Notes under the pieces: generated by a model
Database searches by the model: none
The model's input: only the letters and a program-made list of their open reading frames with translations
What the model was told of the DNA's origin: nothing
Assembly (NCBI GenBank): GCA_023429785.1
Contig: JAEZDD010000003.1
Location: 372,001-436,000, forward strand
DNA: 64,000 nt
Origin: Bacillota bacterium
GTDB taxonomy: Bacteria; Bacillota; Clostridia; Oscillospirales; Ruminococcaceae
Direction of reading: 5' to 3'
Part shown: one piece after another, positions 25,064 through 34,430 of the stretch
Layout of the letters: each line of letters starts with the position of its first letter
Position numbering within the stretch: the first letter of the stretch is position 1
Position numbers and translations under genes: made by a program

Positions 25064-27748
25064 ATGCAATTTTTAAAACAAAAATATTACTTAATTTTAG
25101 CTCCGCTTATTGTCATGGGGATTATGTTTATAGTTTTTTATCAGTATAATTTGTTCCCGTTCGGCTATAAGGCACTAGACTGGGGCGACATGGCTCAGCA
25201 GAATCTCCCCGTCCTTATAGATTTTAAGGATATTTTAAACGGGAAGACCGGCCCGTTTTTTTCAATGGCGAATGCCGGCGGGATGGACTTTCTTGGGATG
25301 TTTCTTTTTCTTGCCTCAAGTCCCTTTTCGTTATTGGCCGGATTTATTGAAAAAGCGAATCTTGTGTATTATATAAATATAATGATAATGCTGAAGCTCA
25401 TGACCTGTTCTGTTACCTCTGGATTGTTTTTCAAAAAGTTTTTTAAAAACCTCAATCACGGTCAGATAATAGCATTATCTATTTCATATTCAATCTGCGG
25501 CTACAGCATGATGTTTTATCAGCTTCACACATGGCTTGATGTAATGTATATGTTCCCGCTTCTGATGATTGGCTTTTATAAGCTTGTATTTGAAGAAAAA
25601 ATCACGCCCTATGTCATTTCGCTGTCGCTGATGATATTATTCCAGTTTTATTTAGGATATATGGTGGCGCTTTTTCTTATTTTTGCTTTTGCCGTTTATC
25701 TTCTTTTCTTTTCTGACCCAGAAAAAAGGAAGCGAAGTGTCGTATTTTTCGCTATCGGGACTGTTTTAGCGATAATGATTACCTCCCCTGTCCTCGTCCC
25801 CGCGCTCGTGCAATACATGAATTCGGCGAGGACAGTCAGCCTTATTGACAGCCTTTGCTCCGGATTTTTGACGACTGATTTGGGGACGACTATTCCCTTT
25901 ATCCTGGCGACAAGTCTTTTAATCGTGGTTATCCCATTTTTATATAGAAAAAATCTTTATCGTGACAAGACGGCAATCCCTCTAATAATAATGTTCACCC
26001 TTCTTCTCGTCCCGATTATAATTAATCCCATCAACAAAATGTGGCATACTGGGAGCTATCAGGCCTTCCCCGTCAGATATGGCTATATGGCTGTGCTGGT
26101 TGGACTTTCACTTGCCGCTCTTTTTATGGAGAGAATGAATCTTTGCAACAGATATGTGACTGAAACCAAGAAAATTCCTCTTATACTCTTCATGGTTGTC
26201 ATTCTTGAATATCTTGTTTTTTCAAGATGGTATGTCAATACCTATGATGAGGCTTTGCAGCGCTATTCGACCACGCTTTGGGGCGACAACAAGTTCATGA
26301 TTCAGATTTTGATTTTTTCTGTTGTCACCTGTGCTATTCTCTTCGTCTTATTCATGCAGTATAAGAAGAAACGGCTTTCGTCTGGGATTTTCTCATTATT
26401 GCTATGCTCGGTTATTATAATTGAAGCTTTTTTTAACTGCTCTGTTTATATCGGCTTTGGTGCCCGTGATACAAAGGGCTTTAATCAGGCGATATCCCTT
26501 TCGAACAGTATTGACGATGACGACACCTACAGAGTCAAGGTCGAAAACAAGTATTTCGACGTTAATCTTGTCGGCGCTATGGGGTATAACTCTCTTGCGC
26601 ACTATACCTCGCTTATTGACAGCGACTATATCTTCGCCATGAAAAAGCTCGGCTATTCCTCCTATTGGATGGAGGTTAATTCAAACGGCTCAACCGCCTT
26701 CACTGACGCCCTCCTCGGGAATAAATATACAATCATCCGATATAACAACATGACAGGCTATGAGGATGTAGTTCACTCAAATGATGTTTATAATATCTGT
26801 AAGAATGAATACAATATGTCACTAGGGAATGTTATTTCAAAAAATCAGCTTGAGGCATTAAAAACAATCCCGCCAAAGGACAGAATTTCTTTTCAGCAGA
26901 CTCTATATCAAACCTTGACAAACAGAAAAACGCCTCTTGTGCATCGATATGACATTTCTAGTTCAGGAGGAGTTCTAATTCAAAATAACGGCGGCGATAC
27001 GAATTACGCTATCAAGAGCGGGAACGCCGGTGCCTTGACCTATCAGATTTTTGTCAGCGGAAGACAGAATCTTTATTTTGACTGTTTCAGAAATCTCACG
27101 ACGAATCTTTCAGAGCCGATTAACGACAGCTTTAATATTATTGTCAACGGCAACAATATCCTCAGAAAGTATCCGGCGAAGTATGCAAACGGGATGCTTG
27201 ACCTCGGGACTTTTGAAAATGAAACCGTCAATATTTCTATTTCCGTTTTGAAAAGCAGCTATGCGAACTCCTTCGGCGTTTTCGGGATTGACCTTGATGA
27301 GCTAGGGGAAGGCATAAAGACGATGAACCCCGCCGATGTTAAGCTTGACGGCGACAAAATCACAGCCACAGCAACAGCCACACAGGATAATCAGTCGCTC
27401 ATGCTCACAATCCCATACAGCGAGGGCTTTAAGGTCAGCGTAAACGGGAAGACGGTCAAGGCTGAAAAAATGCTCGACGCCTTTATGGCAATCCCACTAG
27501 AGAAGGGCGAAAATACCGTTAGCTTGAGCTATTCACCATATGGATTGAATATTGGACTAATCATTTTCTTTGTTGGAATCTTTGCATTAATCGCAACAGC
27601 GCTTCTCTTTAAAAGGTTTAAGTACAAGCCGGTGAAGTTGCTTGAAAACACCCTGTACTATGGCTTTCTCTCGATAGCGGGGATACTTTTCATCGTGGTT
27701 TATATCTTCCCTGTCATCGTTTATTCAATATATTATTTTTCAAGATAA
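25064..27748 (+). CDS. YfhO-family GT-C-like membrane protein
   Basis: This large 894-residue polytopic protein has a dozen or more membrane segments in the first half, a soluble extracytoplasmic region (about 470-830), and one or two final hydrophobic segments. The early loop with DWGDMAQQNLPVLIDFKD fits YfhO family proteins, which are thought to be GT-C-fold glycosyltransferases that decorate wall or teichoic polymers with sugars from polyprenyl donors. No CsbB- or GtcA-like partner is adjacent. Its own promoter precedes it and a terminator follows at 27874-27900. Confidence 0.85.
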   Translation: MQFLKQKYYLILAPLIVMGIMFIVFYQYNLFPFGYKALDWGDMAQQNLPVLIDFKDILNGKTGPFFSMANAGGMDFLGMFLFLASSPFSLLAGFIEKANLVYYINIMIMLKLMTCSVTSGLFFKKFFKNLNHGQIIALSISYSICGYSMMFYQLHTWLDVMYMFPLLMIGFYKLVFEEKITPYVISLSLMILFQFYLGYMVALFLIFAFAVYLLFFSDPEKRKRSVVFFAIGTVLAIMITSPVLVPALVQYMNSARTVSLIDSLCSGFLTTDLGTTIPFILATSLLIVVIPFLYRKNLYRDKTAIPLIIMFTLLLVPIIINPINKMWHTGSYQAFPVRYGYMAVLVGLSLAALFMERMNLCNRYVTETKKIPLILFMVVILEYLVFSRWYVNTYDEALQRYSTTLWGDNKFMIQILIFSVVTCAILFVLFMQYKKKRLSSGIFSLLLCSVIIIEAFFNCSVYIGFGARDTKGFNQAISLSNSIDDDDTYRVKVENKYFDVNLVGAMGYNSLAHYTSLIDSDYIFAMKKLGYSSYWMEVNSNGSTAFTDALLGNKYTIIRYNNMTGYEDVVHSNDVYNICKNEYNMSLGNVISKNQLEALKTIPPKDRISFQQTLYQTLTNRKTPLVHRYDISSSGGVLIQNNGGDTNYAIKSGNAGALTYQIFVSGRQNLYFDCFRNLTTNLSEPINDSFNIIVNGNNILRKYPAKYANGMLDLGTFENETVNISISVLKSSYANSFGVFGIDLDELGEGIKTMNPADVKLDGDKITATATATQDNQSLMLTIPYSEGFKVSVNGKTVKAEKMLDAFMAIPLEKGENTVSLSYSPYGLNIGLIIFFVGIFALIATALLFKRFKYKPVKLLENTLYYGFLSIAGILFIVVYIFPVIVYSIYYFSR

Positions 27749-27793
27749 CAAACTCTAAAGCTATAAAACCCTAGTTTTGAAAATTGTGTGCAA

Positions 27794-27835
27794 AAATATG
27801 TTACTTTCTGTATCAAGACAGAAAGTAACATATTT
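27794..27835 (-). repeat. Perfect 18-bp palindrome, copy 1 of a composite repeat; likely terminator of the phage cassette
   Basis: The left arm at 27794-27811 (AAATATGTTACTTTCTGT) pairs perfectly with the right arm at 27818-27835 around the loop ATCAAG. On the minus strand it is followed by five T, so it can terminate the cassette that ends at 27901. The core (GTTACTTTCTGT/ACAGAAAGTAAC) and the bases after it recur at 37044. Confidence 0.85.
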
Positions 27836-27873
27836 CGTGCAGTATTTATTTAAAAACGGGTCTTTTATGTTTT

Positions 27874-27904
27874 AAGGGCGAACAAAATGTTCGCCCTTTT
27901 TTAT
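27874..27904 (+). terminator. Terminator for the YfhO-family gene
   Basis: AAGGGCGAACA at 27874-27884 and TGTTCGCCCTT at 27888-27898 form an 11-bp stem with an AAA loop, followed by TTTTT on the plus strand. No T-run follows on the minus strand. Confidence 0.9.
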
Positions 27905-28848
27905 GTATTACAGTAGGAATCCTTATATGCTGTGAGCCTTGTGACCAGCCCGTTTTTCCCGCCATAAATATCAATTTTTGAAATGTACTGCTCCGCCATT
28001 TGCTTTTCCTCTGTTGAAACAGTGAAGCTGTCATTGATATCCTCGCCATTGAAACCGGAGTAGGTTATCGTCTTGAAAGCCCGCCCCCTCGACGCGAAAT
28101 TCAGCCTGAAGCCTAAGCCCTGAACAGGGTCAATCAGCCACTGCTTGTCAAAGTCGATATATTTATGCCTGACGATATTCCTGTCATCGGCATAGGCTGT
28201 GCTTGCGCTATATGTGTTGTATGTATCGTTCGTATCCTTCATGTGAATTTCGCTGATTATTTTTGAAAGGTCGTTCCCACTTGAAAAGGAAATAATTTTC
28301 TCACTGTCGGAAAAAAGAATATTTTTCTTATTTTGATGCTTTGTGAAGCGTATCATATTTGGATAAGCGACATACGGCTGTGTTGTTTCAACCTTTAGAC
28401 ACAGGTTCACAACAGCATCCCACAGGCTTGTATGCTGTTTCACAAAAAGATAGCTTGCGACCTTTGTCGGATTTTCATAGGTCACAAAAGGGAGGCTGAC
28501 TCTTTGTGTCATCAGCATATTCAAATCAACGTCATAAATTATTCCGTCAGCCAGCTCGTTATAGCCAAGTGCAAAGGAATAGCCTCTTGAGGTTATATTT
28601 AAAAGCTTTTGTGAAGAAAGCTCCTTCACCTCACAGGTATCAATTACCCCCTTATGCACAAGGACTCCGTTGATGGCGACCTCTATTTCAAAAATTTCCG
28701 AAAAGCTTTCTGTCGTATAAAAGCTCCCCCTAAAAAAGCTGTACGGCGTATATCTTTCCTTTGAAAAATAAATTGAAACGCACTGTGAAATTATCCGGCG
28801 CACAGTTTTCCCTCTCTCGAGGACGGAAATCACAACCGAATTTTCCAT
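27901..28848 (-). CDS. Phage baseplate/tail hub-like protein (gpD/XkdQ-like)
   Basis: This 315-residue protein is last in the phage-derived cassette. The layout resembles late-control gpD/XkdQ hub proteins: an N-terminal beta-rich part with the pattern FEIEVAINGVLVHKGVIDTCE, then QHTSLWDAVVNLCLKVETTQPYV (a hub-like helix), then more beta structure. The match is by pattern only. It has GGAGGG 11 bases before the ATG and no internal stops. It follows the 134-residue gene by 21 bases. It lacks the tail tube, sheath and tape measure genes a hub normally works with. Confidence 0.6.
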   Translation of the reverse strand: MENSVVISVLERGKTVRRIISQCVSIYFSKERYTPYSFFRGSFYTTESFSEIFEIEVAINGVLVHKGVIDTCEVKELSSQKLLNITSRGYSFALGYNELADGIIYDVDLNMLMTQRVSLPFVTYENPTKVASYLFVKQHTSLWDAVVNLCLKVETTQPYVAYPNMIRFTKHQNKKNILFSDSEKIISFSSGNDLSKIISEIHMKDTNDTYNTYSASTAYADDRNIVRHKYIDFDKQWLIDPVQGLGFRLNFASRGRAFKTITYSGFNGEDINDSFTVSTEEKQMAEQYISKIDIYGGKNGLVTRLTAYKDSYCNT

Positions 28849-28869
28849 AAGTCCATTTTCCCTCCTTTT

Positions 28870-29274
28870 TTAAACCTGAACGAAAACAATACTGCAAGCA
28901 GCACTGATTCCAAAGCTGTCAATTTCAGCAACATATGATTTTAAAAGAATGTTGCTGAAGCTCAGGCTCCCGATATTCAGGGTGAACGGTGTTTTGCGGC
29001 TTGAAATTTCATTAATGACAGAAATGAAGCCCCCGTTAGTCCCGAGTGAAACCTCACCGCTCACCTTTATTGTCAGTGCCCCCACTCCGCAAAGCCGCGT
29101 TATGACGTCCTTTGAAATCAAAGGCACCTCGACTAGCTTATTCCCTCGTGAAAGCTCATAGGCTTTACACACCAGTGTGTATGTATCATCAAGCGGGATG
29201 TTTAGCGAACTATGCTCGCTGTCCTCACTGATTATCCCGCTTAAAAGTATAAAATCCGATGAAGCCTCCTCCAT
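28870..29274 (-). CDS. Small phage structural protein, probably baseplate/adaptor-type
   Basis: I do not recognise a named family for this 134-residue protein. It is predicted to be mostly beta with no membrane segments. The string RGNKLVEVPLISKDVITRL followed by GALTIKVSGEVSL and FSNILLKSYVAEIDSFGI resembles small baseplate-associated proteins that pair with a hub. GGAGG lies before the ATG at 29274. The 66-base gap to the capsid gene contains nothing recognisable. Confidence 0.5.
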   Translation of the reverse strand: MEEASSDFILLSGIISEDSEHSSLNIPLDDTYTLVCKAYELSRGNKLVEVPLISKDVITRLCGVGALTIKVSGEVSLGTNGGFISVINEISSRKTPFTLNIGSLSFSNILLKSYVAEIDSFGISAACSIVFVQV

Positions 29275-29340
29275 GCCAATTCCTCCTCATTATTATATAA
29301 AAACAAAGGGGGCTGAGATTGCCCCCTTGCTTTTTTGCCA

Positions 29341-30318
29341 CTATTCCTTAACTACGCTCAAAAGCTTAATAGCCTCAGGTATAATTTTAGAAAAGCCAAC
29401 AGATACAGTGAAAACCGTATCCTCCATCTGTGTTGAAATCAGCTTGTCAAAATCCACAACAACATCCGTGCCGTTAATCATTTCAAGAGCACAGCTTTTG
29501 TCTAGCCCGATGAGGTATTCATCGCTCATGCCACTGCACTTCACAAGAGTTGCCCCGAAAGGAGTTTTCAGCATTCCGCTGGTCATATATTCACCGGTGT
29601 AATTCTTCATTTCTGAAAGCTTTAGAATGCTTGCCATAACGCTCGGTGAAACAAGGATAGTCGTGAGGTTATATTCATTGAAGGAAGCCCATAGTGAAAT
29701 AAGGTCGTTATATGCAATTGCTGTCCCGGCAATTTCAGCGGGAATAGCCCCAGTCGAAAGTGTCAGCAATGCGCTTTTATTAACTGCGGCTGAAATCTGT
29801 GCGCCGACTGTTCTTAGTGCGGCGGCGAAAAGGTCAATTCTCTGCTGACGGATTGTTTCAAATGAAGCCGAAACCTTTCGTCCGAACTTAACCAGCTGAG
29901 TTGATTCTGCGGCAAGCTTCACAGTAGTGACAGGAAGTGCCTCTCCCTGATTAACATTCACGTTTTCCCCCTCTGAAATGATGCTGACACCTCTGAAGTC
30001 AAGCCCGCTGACACTAGTGTGTGCCGCAATGATTTCAGGGATGATTGAAGTATTATCCATGCCCTGTCTTATGCAGCGGCGAACAAATTCAGGGAACAAA
30101 ACCGCTGATTCTGTTGTCTGAAAGAATTTTTCAACCATATCGCTTTCAGAGCCAAAAACCTTGATGTCGAATCTCTTTAGCTGTCTTTCAAAAGCGTCAA
30201 GTCCGCGAAGCTCAGTGTTTTCATAGCATGAGCCTTTATCCATTTCCTCCAAAACCTGTGTGAAGCTTTTTCCGGCTATGTTGTATAGCCCTTTTTCCAA
30301 CTTGATTGTGTTAAACAT
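29341..30318 (-). CDS. HK97-fold major capsid protein
   Basis: This 325-residue protein is the shell subunit candidate. The pattern fits an HK97-fold capsid protein: an N-terminal helical arm, SAVLFPEFVRRCIRQGMD, a region TTVKLAAESTQLVKFGRKVSASFETIR (E-loop and spine helix), and an A-domain with TILVSPSVMASILKLSEMKNY. The order after a protease/scaffold gene supports this. I chose ATG 30318 because AGGGAG lies six bases upstream; longer readings would overlap the protease gene. It is intact. Confidence 0.82.
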   Translation of the reverse strand: MFNTIKLEKGLYNIAGKSFTQVLEEMDKGSCYENTELRGLDAFERQLKRFDIKVFGSESDMVEKFFQTTESAVLFPEFVRRCIRQGMDNTSIIPEIIAAHTSVSGLDFRGVSIISEGENVNVNQGEALPVTTVKLAAESTQLVKFGRKVSASFETIRQQRIDLFAAALRTVGAQISAAVNKSALLTLSTGAIPAEIAGTAIAYNDLISLWASFNEYNLTTILVSPSVMASILKLSEMKNYTGEYMTSGMLKTPFGATLVKCSGMSDEYLIGLDKSCALEMINGTDVVVDFDKLISTQMEDTVFTVSVGFSKIIPEAIKLLSVVKE

Positions 30319-30337
30319 ACACATCTCCCTTTCTTTT

Positions 30338-31231
30338 TTAAACCTTGAATTTCTTGTTGTCGCTGAGACTTTTGTCCTCTGCCTTAAAAAGCTGTGCCTT
30401 CTCGACATTTTTTACTGCCTTTGAAAGACTGCATTTCATGTCAATAAGCTCGCTCATGCTCATCCCCTCGGCAATTCTTACGACAGTTTTAACAGCGACC
30501 TCGGGGTGGCATAAAAAGCTAAGCCTTATCACCTCACGAATTGTTTCGTCACGAAACTCCTGTGAAAGCGTTTCGCTGTCACTTGCTTTTTTCTTTAAAA
30601 GCTCCAGCTCGCTTGCCTTGATGATTACCTCGCCCTCGCCAAGGTAATCCCCGCCATAACGTTTTGTTACCCCGGCATTAACCTGTGCGGGGACTGCAAC
30701 AAATGACCATTCATAAGCATCAGTCGGGTTTTCAAGGATTGTATAGCACTTCACCCCGTTATAAACCCTCCCCTTTTTATGAGAACAAGCCTTTTCGCTC
30801 AAATTCGCGCGACACACTGAACAGATTCTTTGTGAAACAGTACAGCTGACGCTGACCTCCTTTTTTATCCCGCCGTCAATTTCCTTGATTAAATCAGCGT
30901 TTGCGTCAGTCCTCACCATATAAGCCGTCGCCTTTAAATATGTATAAGCCTCGCCTGTTGATGTCTTTTTAGCGCTGTCGGTTAAAACCTCGGTATCGAT
31001 AATTCTGGCTGTCTGATTGCTCCCCTTTGGGTTATGGTCAAAAATCCCCGTTTTCCCGACGAAAAGCTTAGCCAGCGAAAAAAGCGAGCTAACCGAAAAC
31101 CTCTCGTTATCCCTGTCAACCTCGTTATCACAAAGCACAACCGAAAAAGCATATGCCTCGTCCGCTGTCAGCTCCCGCCTTGTATACTCATTAATTTTTT
31201 TAAGAAGCTGTTCATTAATTGTTTCAGCCAT
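30338..31231 (-). CDS. Prohead protease/scaffold-like protein with a Cys-rich insert
   Basis: This 297-residue protein is predicted to assist capsid assembly and then cleave scaffold. His in GIFDHNPKGSN and Ser in IKKEVSVSCTV are spaced as in HK97-type (U35/S78) prohead proteases, and EWSFVAVPAQ matches the conserved end of the domain. A CxxC...CxH cluster (CSVCRANLSEKACSH) lies between them and may bind zinc. The last 90 or so residues are charged and helical, consistent with a fused scaffold. It sits between the portal and capsid genes, the usual place. Confidence 0.72.
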   Translation of the reverse strand: MAETINEQLLKKINEYTRRELTADEAYAFSVVLCDNEVDRDNERFSVSSLFSLAKLFVGKTGIFDHNPKGSNQTARIIDTEVLTDSAKKTSTGEAYTYLKATAYMVRTDANADLIKEIDGGIKKEVSVSCTVSQRICSVCRANLSEKACSHKKGRVYNGVKCYTILENPTDAYEWSFVAVPAQVNAGVTKRYGGDYLGEGEVIIKASELELLKKKASDSETLSQEFRDETIREVIRLSFLCHPEVAVKTVVRIAEGMSMSELIDMKCSLSKAVKNVEKAQLFKAEDKSLSDNKKFKV

Positions 31232-31235
31232 CTTT

Positions 31236-31328
31236 TCACCATTCCTTTCTAACAGAATCAGATTGTTTTGAGCGTTTCGGCACTAGCCGAATTTCGGTCG
31301 CAATTTTGACAAAAAACTCAAATTTCAT
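31236..31328 (-). CDS. Possible 30-residue peptide between portal and protease genes
   Basis: An open frame from ATG 31328 to TGA 31238-31236 encodes a basic peptide starting MKFEFFVKIATEIR. It fills most of a 103-base gap and ends four bases before the protease ATG, overlapping that gene's AAGGAATGG site, which would allow translational coupling. Its own ribosome binding site is weak. It could be chance. Confidence 0.3.
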   Translation of the reverse strand: MKFEFFVKIATEIRLVPKRSKQSDSVRKEW

Positions 31329-31334
31329 CTCATT

Positions 31335-32480
31335 CTATAATTTAGCTAATGCACTTTCAATCTCAAGTGCCTGTGCGTTGTGAAGTCTTGCTTGTGCCAG
31401 CTCACATTCGTCCTGAAGGTTGATATGTGCCCATGAAACCTGAACCCTGCTGTCGCTCCCTAAAAGCCTTAAAAAAGTTGTACAAATCTGCGATATCACA
31501 GGGCTTAACAATCTTCGGTAAAATTCAAGCTCACTTGTGAGCATATCCGCCTGCTGCTTTGACATTCTCTCTGACGTGCTCCAGCTAAGCCCCAATAAGA
31601 ACGGCGGAATAGAAAGCTTTGCGACAATCTGCTCCAAAAGCTGGCGAACAGGGATTTCAGTGTCAAGCACTTGATTTTCGGCGCCGATTACCTTGATATT
31701 CACATCGCCCACAGCCACAAAGTCGCGAATCTGTCCGTCCCTTGACGCATTCATCCCGTCAGACCATTCCTGAGCTATCTGCATTGCCCTTTCCTTAGCA
31801 AAAGCCTTGTCGCCTGAATCACTGGTCGGGCGATAGGTCACGGCATAGCGAACATTCCCCACCCTGTCGAAATTCTGCCCTATGCTTTCATAAATACGGA
31901 GCAAAATCCCGCTGATTGAAGGTAGCCCTCTCAGAATAGAAACCCCGTCCGGATTTTTCGCTGACGGATTCAGTGCCGAATACAAAAGCCTTTCGGGATG
32001 TGAGATTTTCACTGCCTCCTCACCACGACCGATATAAAACTCCCTGTCTATCGGGCTTTTCCCCGCCCTTACCGAAACAAAACTGCTGTCCGCGTTATAA
32101 AGCCCTGCGACCTGCTTTGTTTCTGAATTTATGAGGATTTCGCCGACTGCATTGCCATAGGTTAAAAGCGAATCAAGATAACTGTCCACAAAGGAATAAA
32201 GCGACTGCCCCGAAACGCCAACCCTCACGCCGTTAATAAATTCGTCAAGCTCCTCCTGATACCTCGTATCACTGCACTCGACCTTAAAATCGCCGGTCAG
32301 GCGGATAATTTTGCTGACACAGGCATCAATTAGCGGAACCTGAAGCCTCAGCTGTTCATAAAGCTGAGCCTCAATCCCGCTGACGTTCCCGACGAATCTC
32401 AGCATATCCTTGTCGACTGTTCTTGCCGACTGAACTGTTGCAATGTCAGGGGTATTTTTCCCCTTTTGAAATAACTTCAT
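31335..32480 (-). CDS. Phage portal protein
   Basis: This 381-residue protein is predicted to form the dodecameric DNA gate of a capsid. Its order after the terminase and the pattern support this: YEQLRLQVPLIDACVSKIIRL near the start, a wing with LLTYGNAVGEILIN, then a stem and clip with IPVRQLLEQIVAKLSIPPFLLG and MSKQQADMLTSELEFYRRLL. It is slightly short for the family (400-500) but complete. The ribosome binding site AAGGGGTG overlaps the gap after the large terminase stop. Confidence 0.88.
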   Translation of the reverse strand: MKLFQKGKNTPDIATVQSARTVDKDMLRFVGNVSGIEAQLYEQLRLQVPLIDACVSKIIRLTGDFKVECSDTRYQEELDEFINGVRVGVSGQSLYSFVDSYLDSLLTYGNAVGEILINSETKQVAGLYNADSSFVSVRAGKSPIDREFYIGRGEEAVKISHPERLLYSALNPSAKNPDGVSILRGLPSISGILLRIYESIGQNFDRVGNVRYAVTYRPTSDSGDKAFAKERAMQIAQEWSDGMNASRDGQIRDFVAVGDVNIKVIGAENQVLDTEIPVRQLLEQIVAKLSIPPFLLGLSWSTSERMSKQQADMLTSELEFYRRLLSPVISQICTTFLRLLGSDSRVQVSWAHINLQDECELAQARLHNAQALEIESALAKL

Positions 32481-32495
32481 TTTTTAATCACCCCT

Positions 32496-33743
32496 TTATC
32501 TTCTCAAAGATGCCACGAAAAAGTCGTCGCTGTTTTCCTGCAAAAATGTGTTCACGAAATAACGGATATCGTCCATTGCGTGGTCGTTCTCCTTAACGGG
32601 TGCGTCAACACCACTCTTTGAATCCCAGCAATAAAGTGAAAATTCCCTTATTGAGTCCTTACAGCACTCACAAAATATCAGCTTGTCCTGCCTAAGATAG
32701 TCGCACACCCGTCTGATTCCGCTTAAAACATCATTTTTTGCCGGAATAACCTTGAATTTCCCGTGGCGCTTGATACATTCGATGAAGCTTGCCGCCGACG
32801 GGTCAACAATAACCACTTCAATCTTCTTCCCCTCACAGAGCCTTTCAAGAGCAAGATAATGCTCCTCATCTGTGCGAAGCTGTCCCTTTTCCTTTGAGCA
32901 ATAATAATATTCGTCGATGCGATACCATTTCCCGTCATTCTCGCCCCAAAGCCCGAAGGATGAGGGGTTCACGGTCCCGTAATCGCATGAAACCGCATAT
33001 CGACTGCACTTAGGAGCTGCCTCCGTGATATGCTTTTTCTCTGAAAACATAGGATAAACCAGCCCCGTCACCGCCGTCCACTTCCCCAGAATAAATCGCT
33101 CATAAAAAACGCCGGAATAAAGTGAGTTGTATCGCCGTTTAATTGCATTTGAAAGTGAAGGGTTGTCATCCATAGTGAAATGAAGGTACAGGGCATTTTT
33201 GCTCCTCGCCTTTTGTATCCATTCCCGATAAAACCAGTGATAGGGATGCTCAGGGTTGCAGTTGAACCATAGCTTTGAGCCGCTCACAGAGCATCTCGCC
33301 AGCGACTGCTCCACGAAGGAACGAGGCATTAGTGCGACCTCGTCAAGCATAACCCCCGAAAGCGTAATCCCCTGAATAAGCGATGCGCTCGCCTCATCCT
33401 TCCCCCCAAAGAAATAGAATCTGTTTGAAGCCCCTTTAAAGCTCACGTCGATATAATTTTTTGAAGCCCTCTCAACACAGCAAAATCCAAGCTCCTTTAA
33501 AAAGCGAATGAGCGGTGTGGTGACATTCCTTTTGAGTGAGGTTATCGTCTTCCCACAAATAGCGAAGCTTGAATTTTTAAAGCTTGCCATTGCCCACGCC
33601 ACGAAAGAAATCGACATACAAAGCGTCTTTCCGCTTCTTATCGCCCCGTCACAGATTATTGCGTCGAAGCTTTTTGTTTCGCTTGAGTTCCACCATGTGA
33701 GGACGGTCCTCTGTTTTTGTGAAAACCTGCAAAAGCTAGTCAT
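32496..33743 (-). CDS. Phage terminase large subunit (PBSX type)
   Basis: This 415-residue packaging motor and nuclease has a Walker A in CDGAIRSGKTL (about residue 40) and a Walker B in GVMLDEVALMP. The RNase H-like nuclease acidic residues are in SCDYGTVNPSSFGLWG, VVIVDPSAASF and NDHAMDDIRYF, so all catalytic positions look intact. I chose ATG 33743, eight bases inside the end of the small terminase gene with AGGGGG nine bases upstream; the longer open frame overlaps the previous gene out of phase. Confidence 0.92.
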   Translation of the reverse strand: MTSFCRFSQKQRTVLTWWNSSETKSFDAIICDGAIRSGKTLCMSISFVAWAMASFKNSSFAICGKTITSLKRNVTTPLIRFLKELGFCCVERASKNYIDVSFKGASNRFYFFGGKDEASASLIQGITLSGVMLDEVALMPRSFVEQSLARCSVSGSKLWFNCNPEHPYHWFYREWIQKARSKNALYLHFTMDDNPSLSNAIKRRYNSLYSGVFYERFILGKWTAVTGLVYPMFSEKKHITEAAPKCSRYAVSCDYGTVNPSSFGLWGENDGKWYRIDEYYYCSKEKGQLRTDEEHYLALERLCEGKKIEVVIVDPSAASFIECIKRHGKFKVIPAKNDVLSGIRRVCDYLRQDKLIFCECCKDSIREFSLYCWDSKSGVDAPVKENDHAMDDIRYFVNTFLQENSDDFFVASLRR

Positions 33744-34236
33744 TCTCACATTCCCCCTCATTTTGTGAGGAAGAAAATCCGCCGGCCTTAATCGCATTAA
33801 AAAAACTCTCGGCTGAGCTGTTGACCTCAGCGGTATTTTCGATTTCCCAGAGCTTTTCCAGAGCCTTAAGCCTGTCAAAAAGCTTTATTTCGACCCCACC
33901 GCCCTTGACTCTTTTTATTTCTGAAACATTAAAAAGGTCAAAGCCCGAAAGCTCATTTTCTGAGGGCATTTCATCTAAAAATGCCAGCTTCACAGCATCA
34001 TTTATACTCCCGAAGGCTAGTCTTTCAAGCCCCGCTCTGACATTTCCGCCGAAATTAACCCTTTCGGAAATCCTGTTCAATGCCCTTTGCGTTTGACTTT
34101 TTTCAAGGATTTTCATGCCCTCAAAAAAAGCATCCTTTTCTGAAAAGCCCGCTTTTATCGCGGCTTCACTGATGTTTCTCAGCTTCAAATAATTAAACCA
34201 GAATGCTTTTTTTATTAAAATATTGTCCTGTCCCAT
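33736..34236 (-). CDS. Phage terminase small subunit
   Basis: This 166-residue protein is the DNA-recognition partner of the large terminase. The N-terminal helix-turn-helix-like region (FNYLKLRNISEAAIKAGFSEKDAF) fits Terminase_2-type small subunits, with a helical middle and a charged tail. It is first in the cassette, overlapping the large terminase by eight bases. ATG 34236 has AGGGG about nine bases upstream; a GTG at 34260 is less likely. It is divergent from glgP. Confidence 0.85.
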   Translation of the reverse strand: MGQDNILIKKAFWFNYLKLRNISEAAIKAGFSEKDAFFEGMKILEKSQTQRALNRISERVNFGGNVRAGLERLAFGSINDAVKLAFLDEMPSENELSGFDLFNVSEIKRVKGGGVEIKLFDRLKALEKLWEIENTAEVNSSAESFFNAIKAGGFSSSQNEGECEND

Positions 34237-34358
34237 ACTTTCGCCCCTTTCACATTTCACTTACAGCGAGAAAGCATTAGGGCTTTGCATACAAACATGC
34301 AATTAAGTAAAGAAAATATTCAAAATTTGTAAAATAGTCTATAAAACTCTTAAACCCC

Positions 34359-34387
34359 TTGCTCTAAAAAAATATTTGTAGTATAAT
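34359..34387 (+). promoter_or_regulatory. Candidate sigma-A promoter for glgP
   Basis: TTGCTC at 34359-34364 and TATAAT at 34382-34387 are 17 bases apart, 44 bases ahead of the ATG at 34431. Confidence 0.5.
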
Positions 34388-34430
34388 TCTTCTATATAAA
34401 AATCATCTATTTTACATATTGGAGGCTCGT

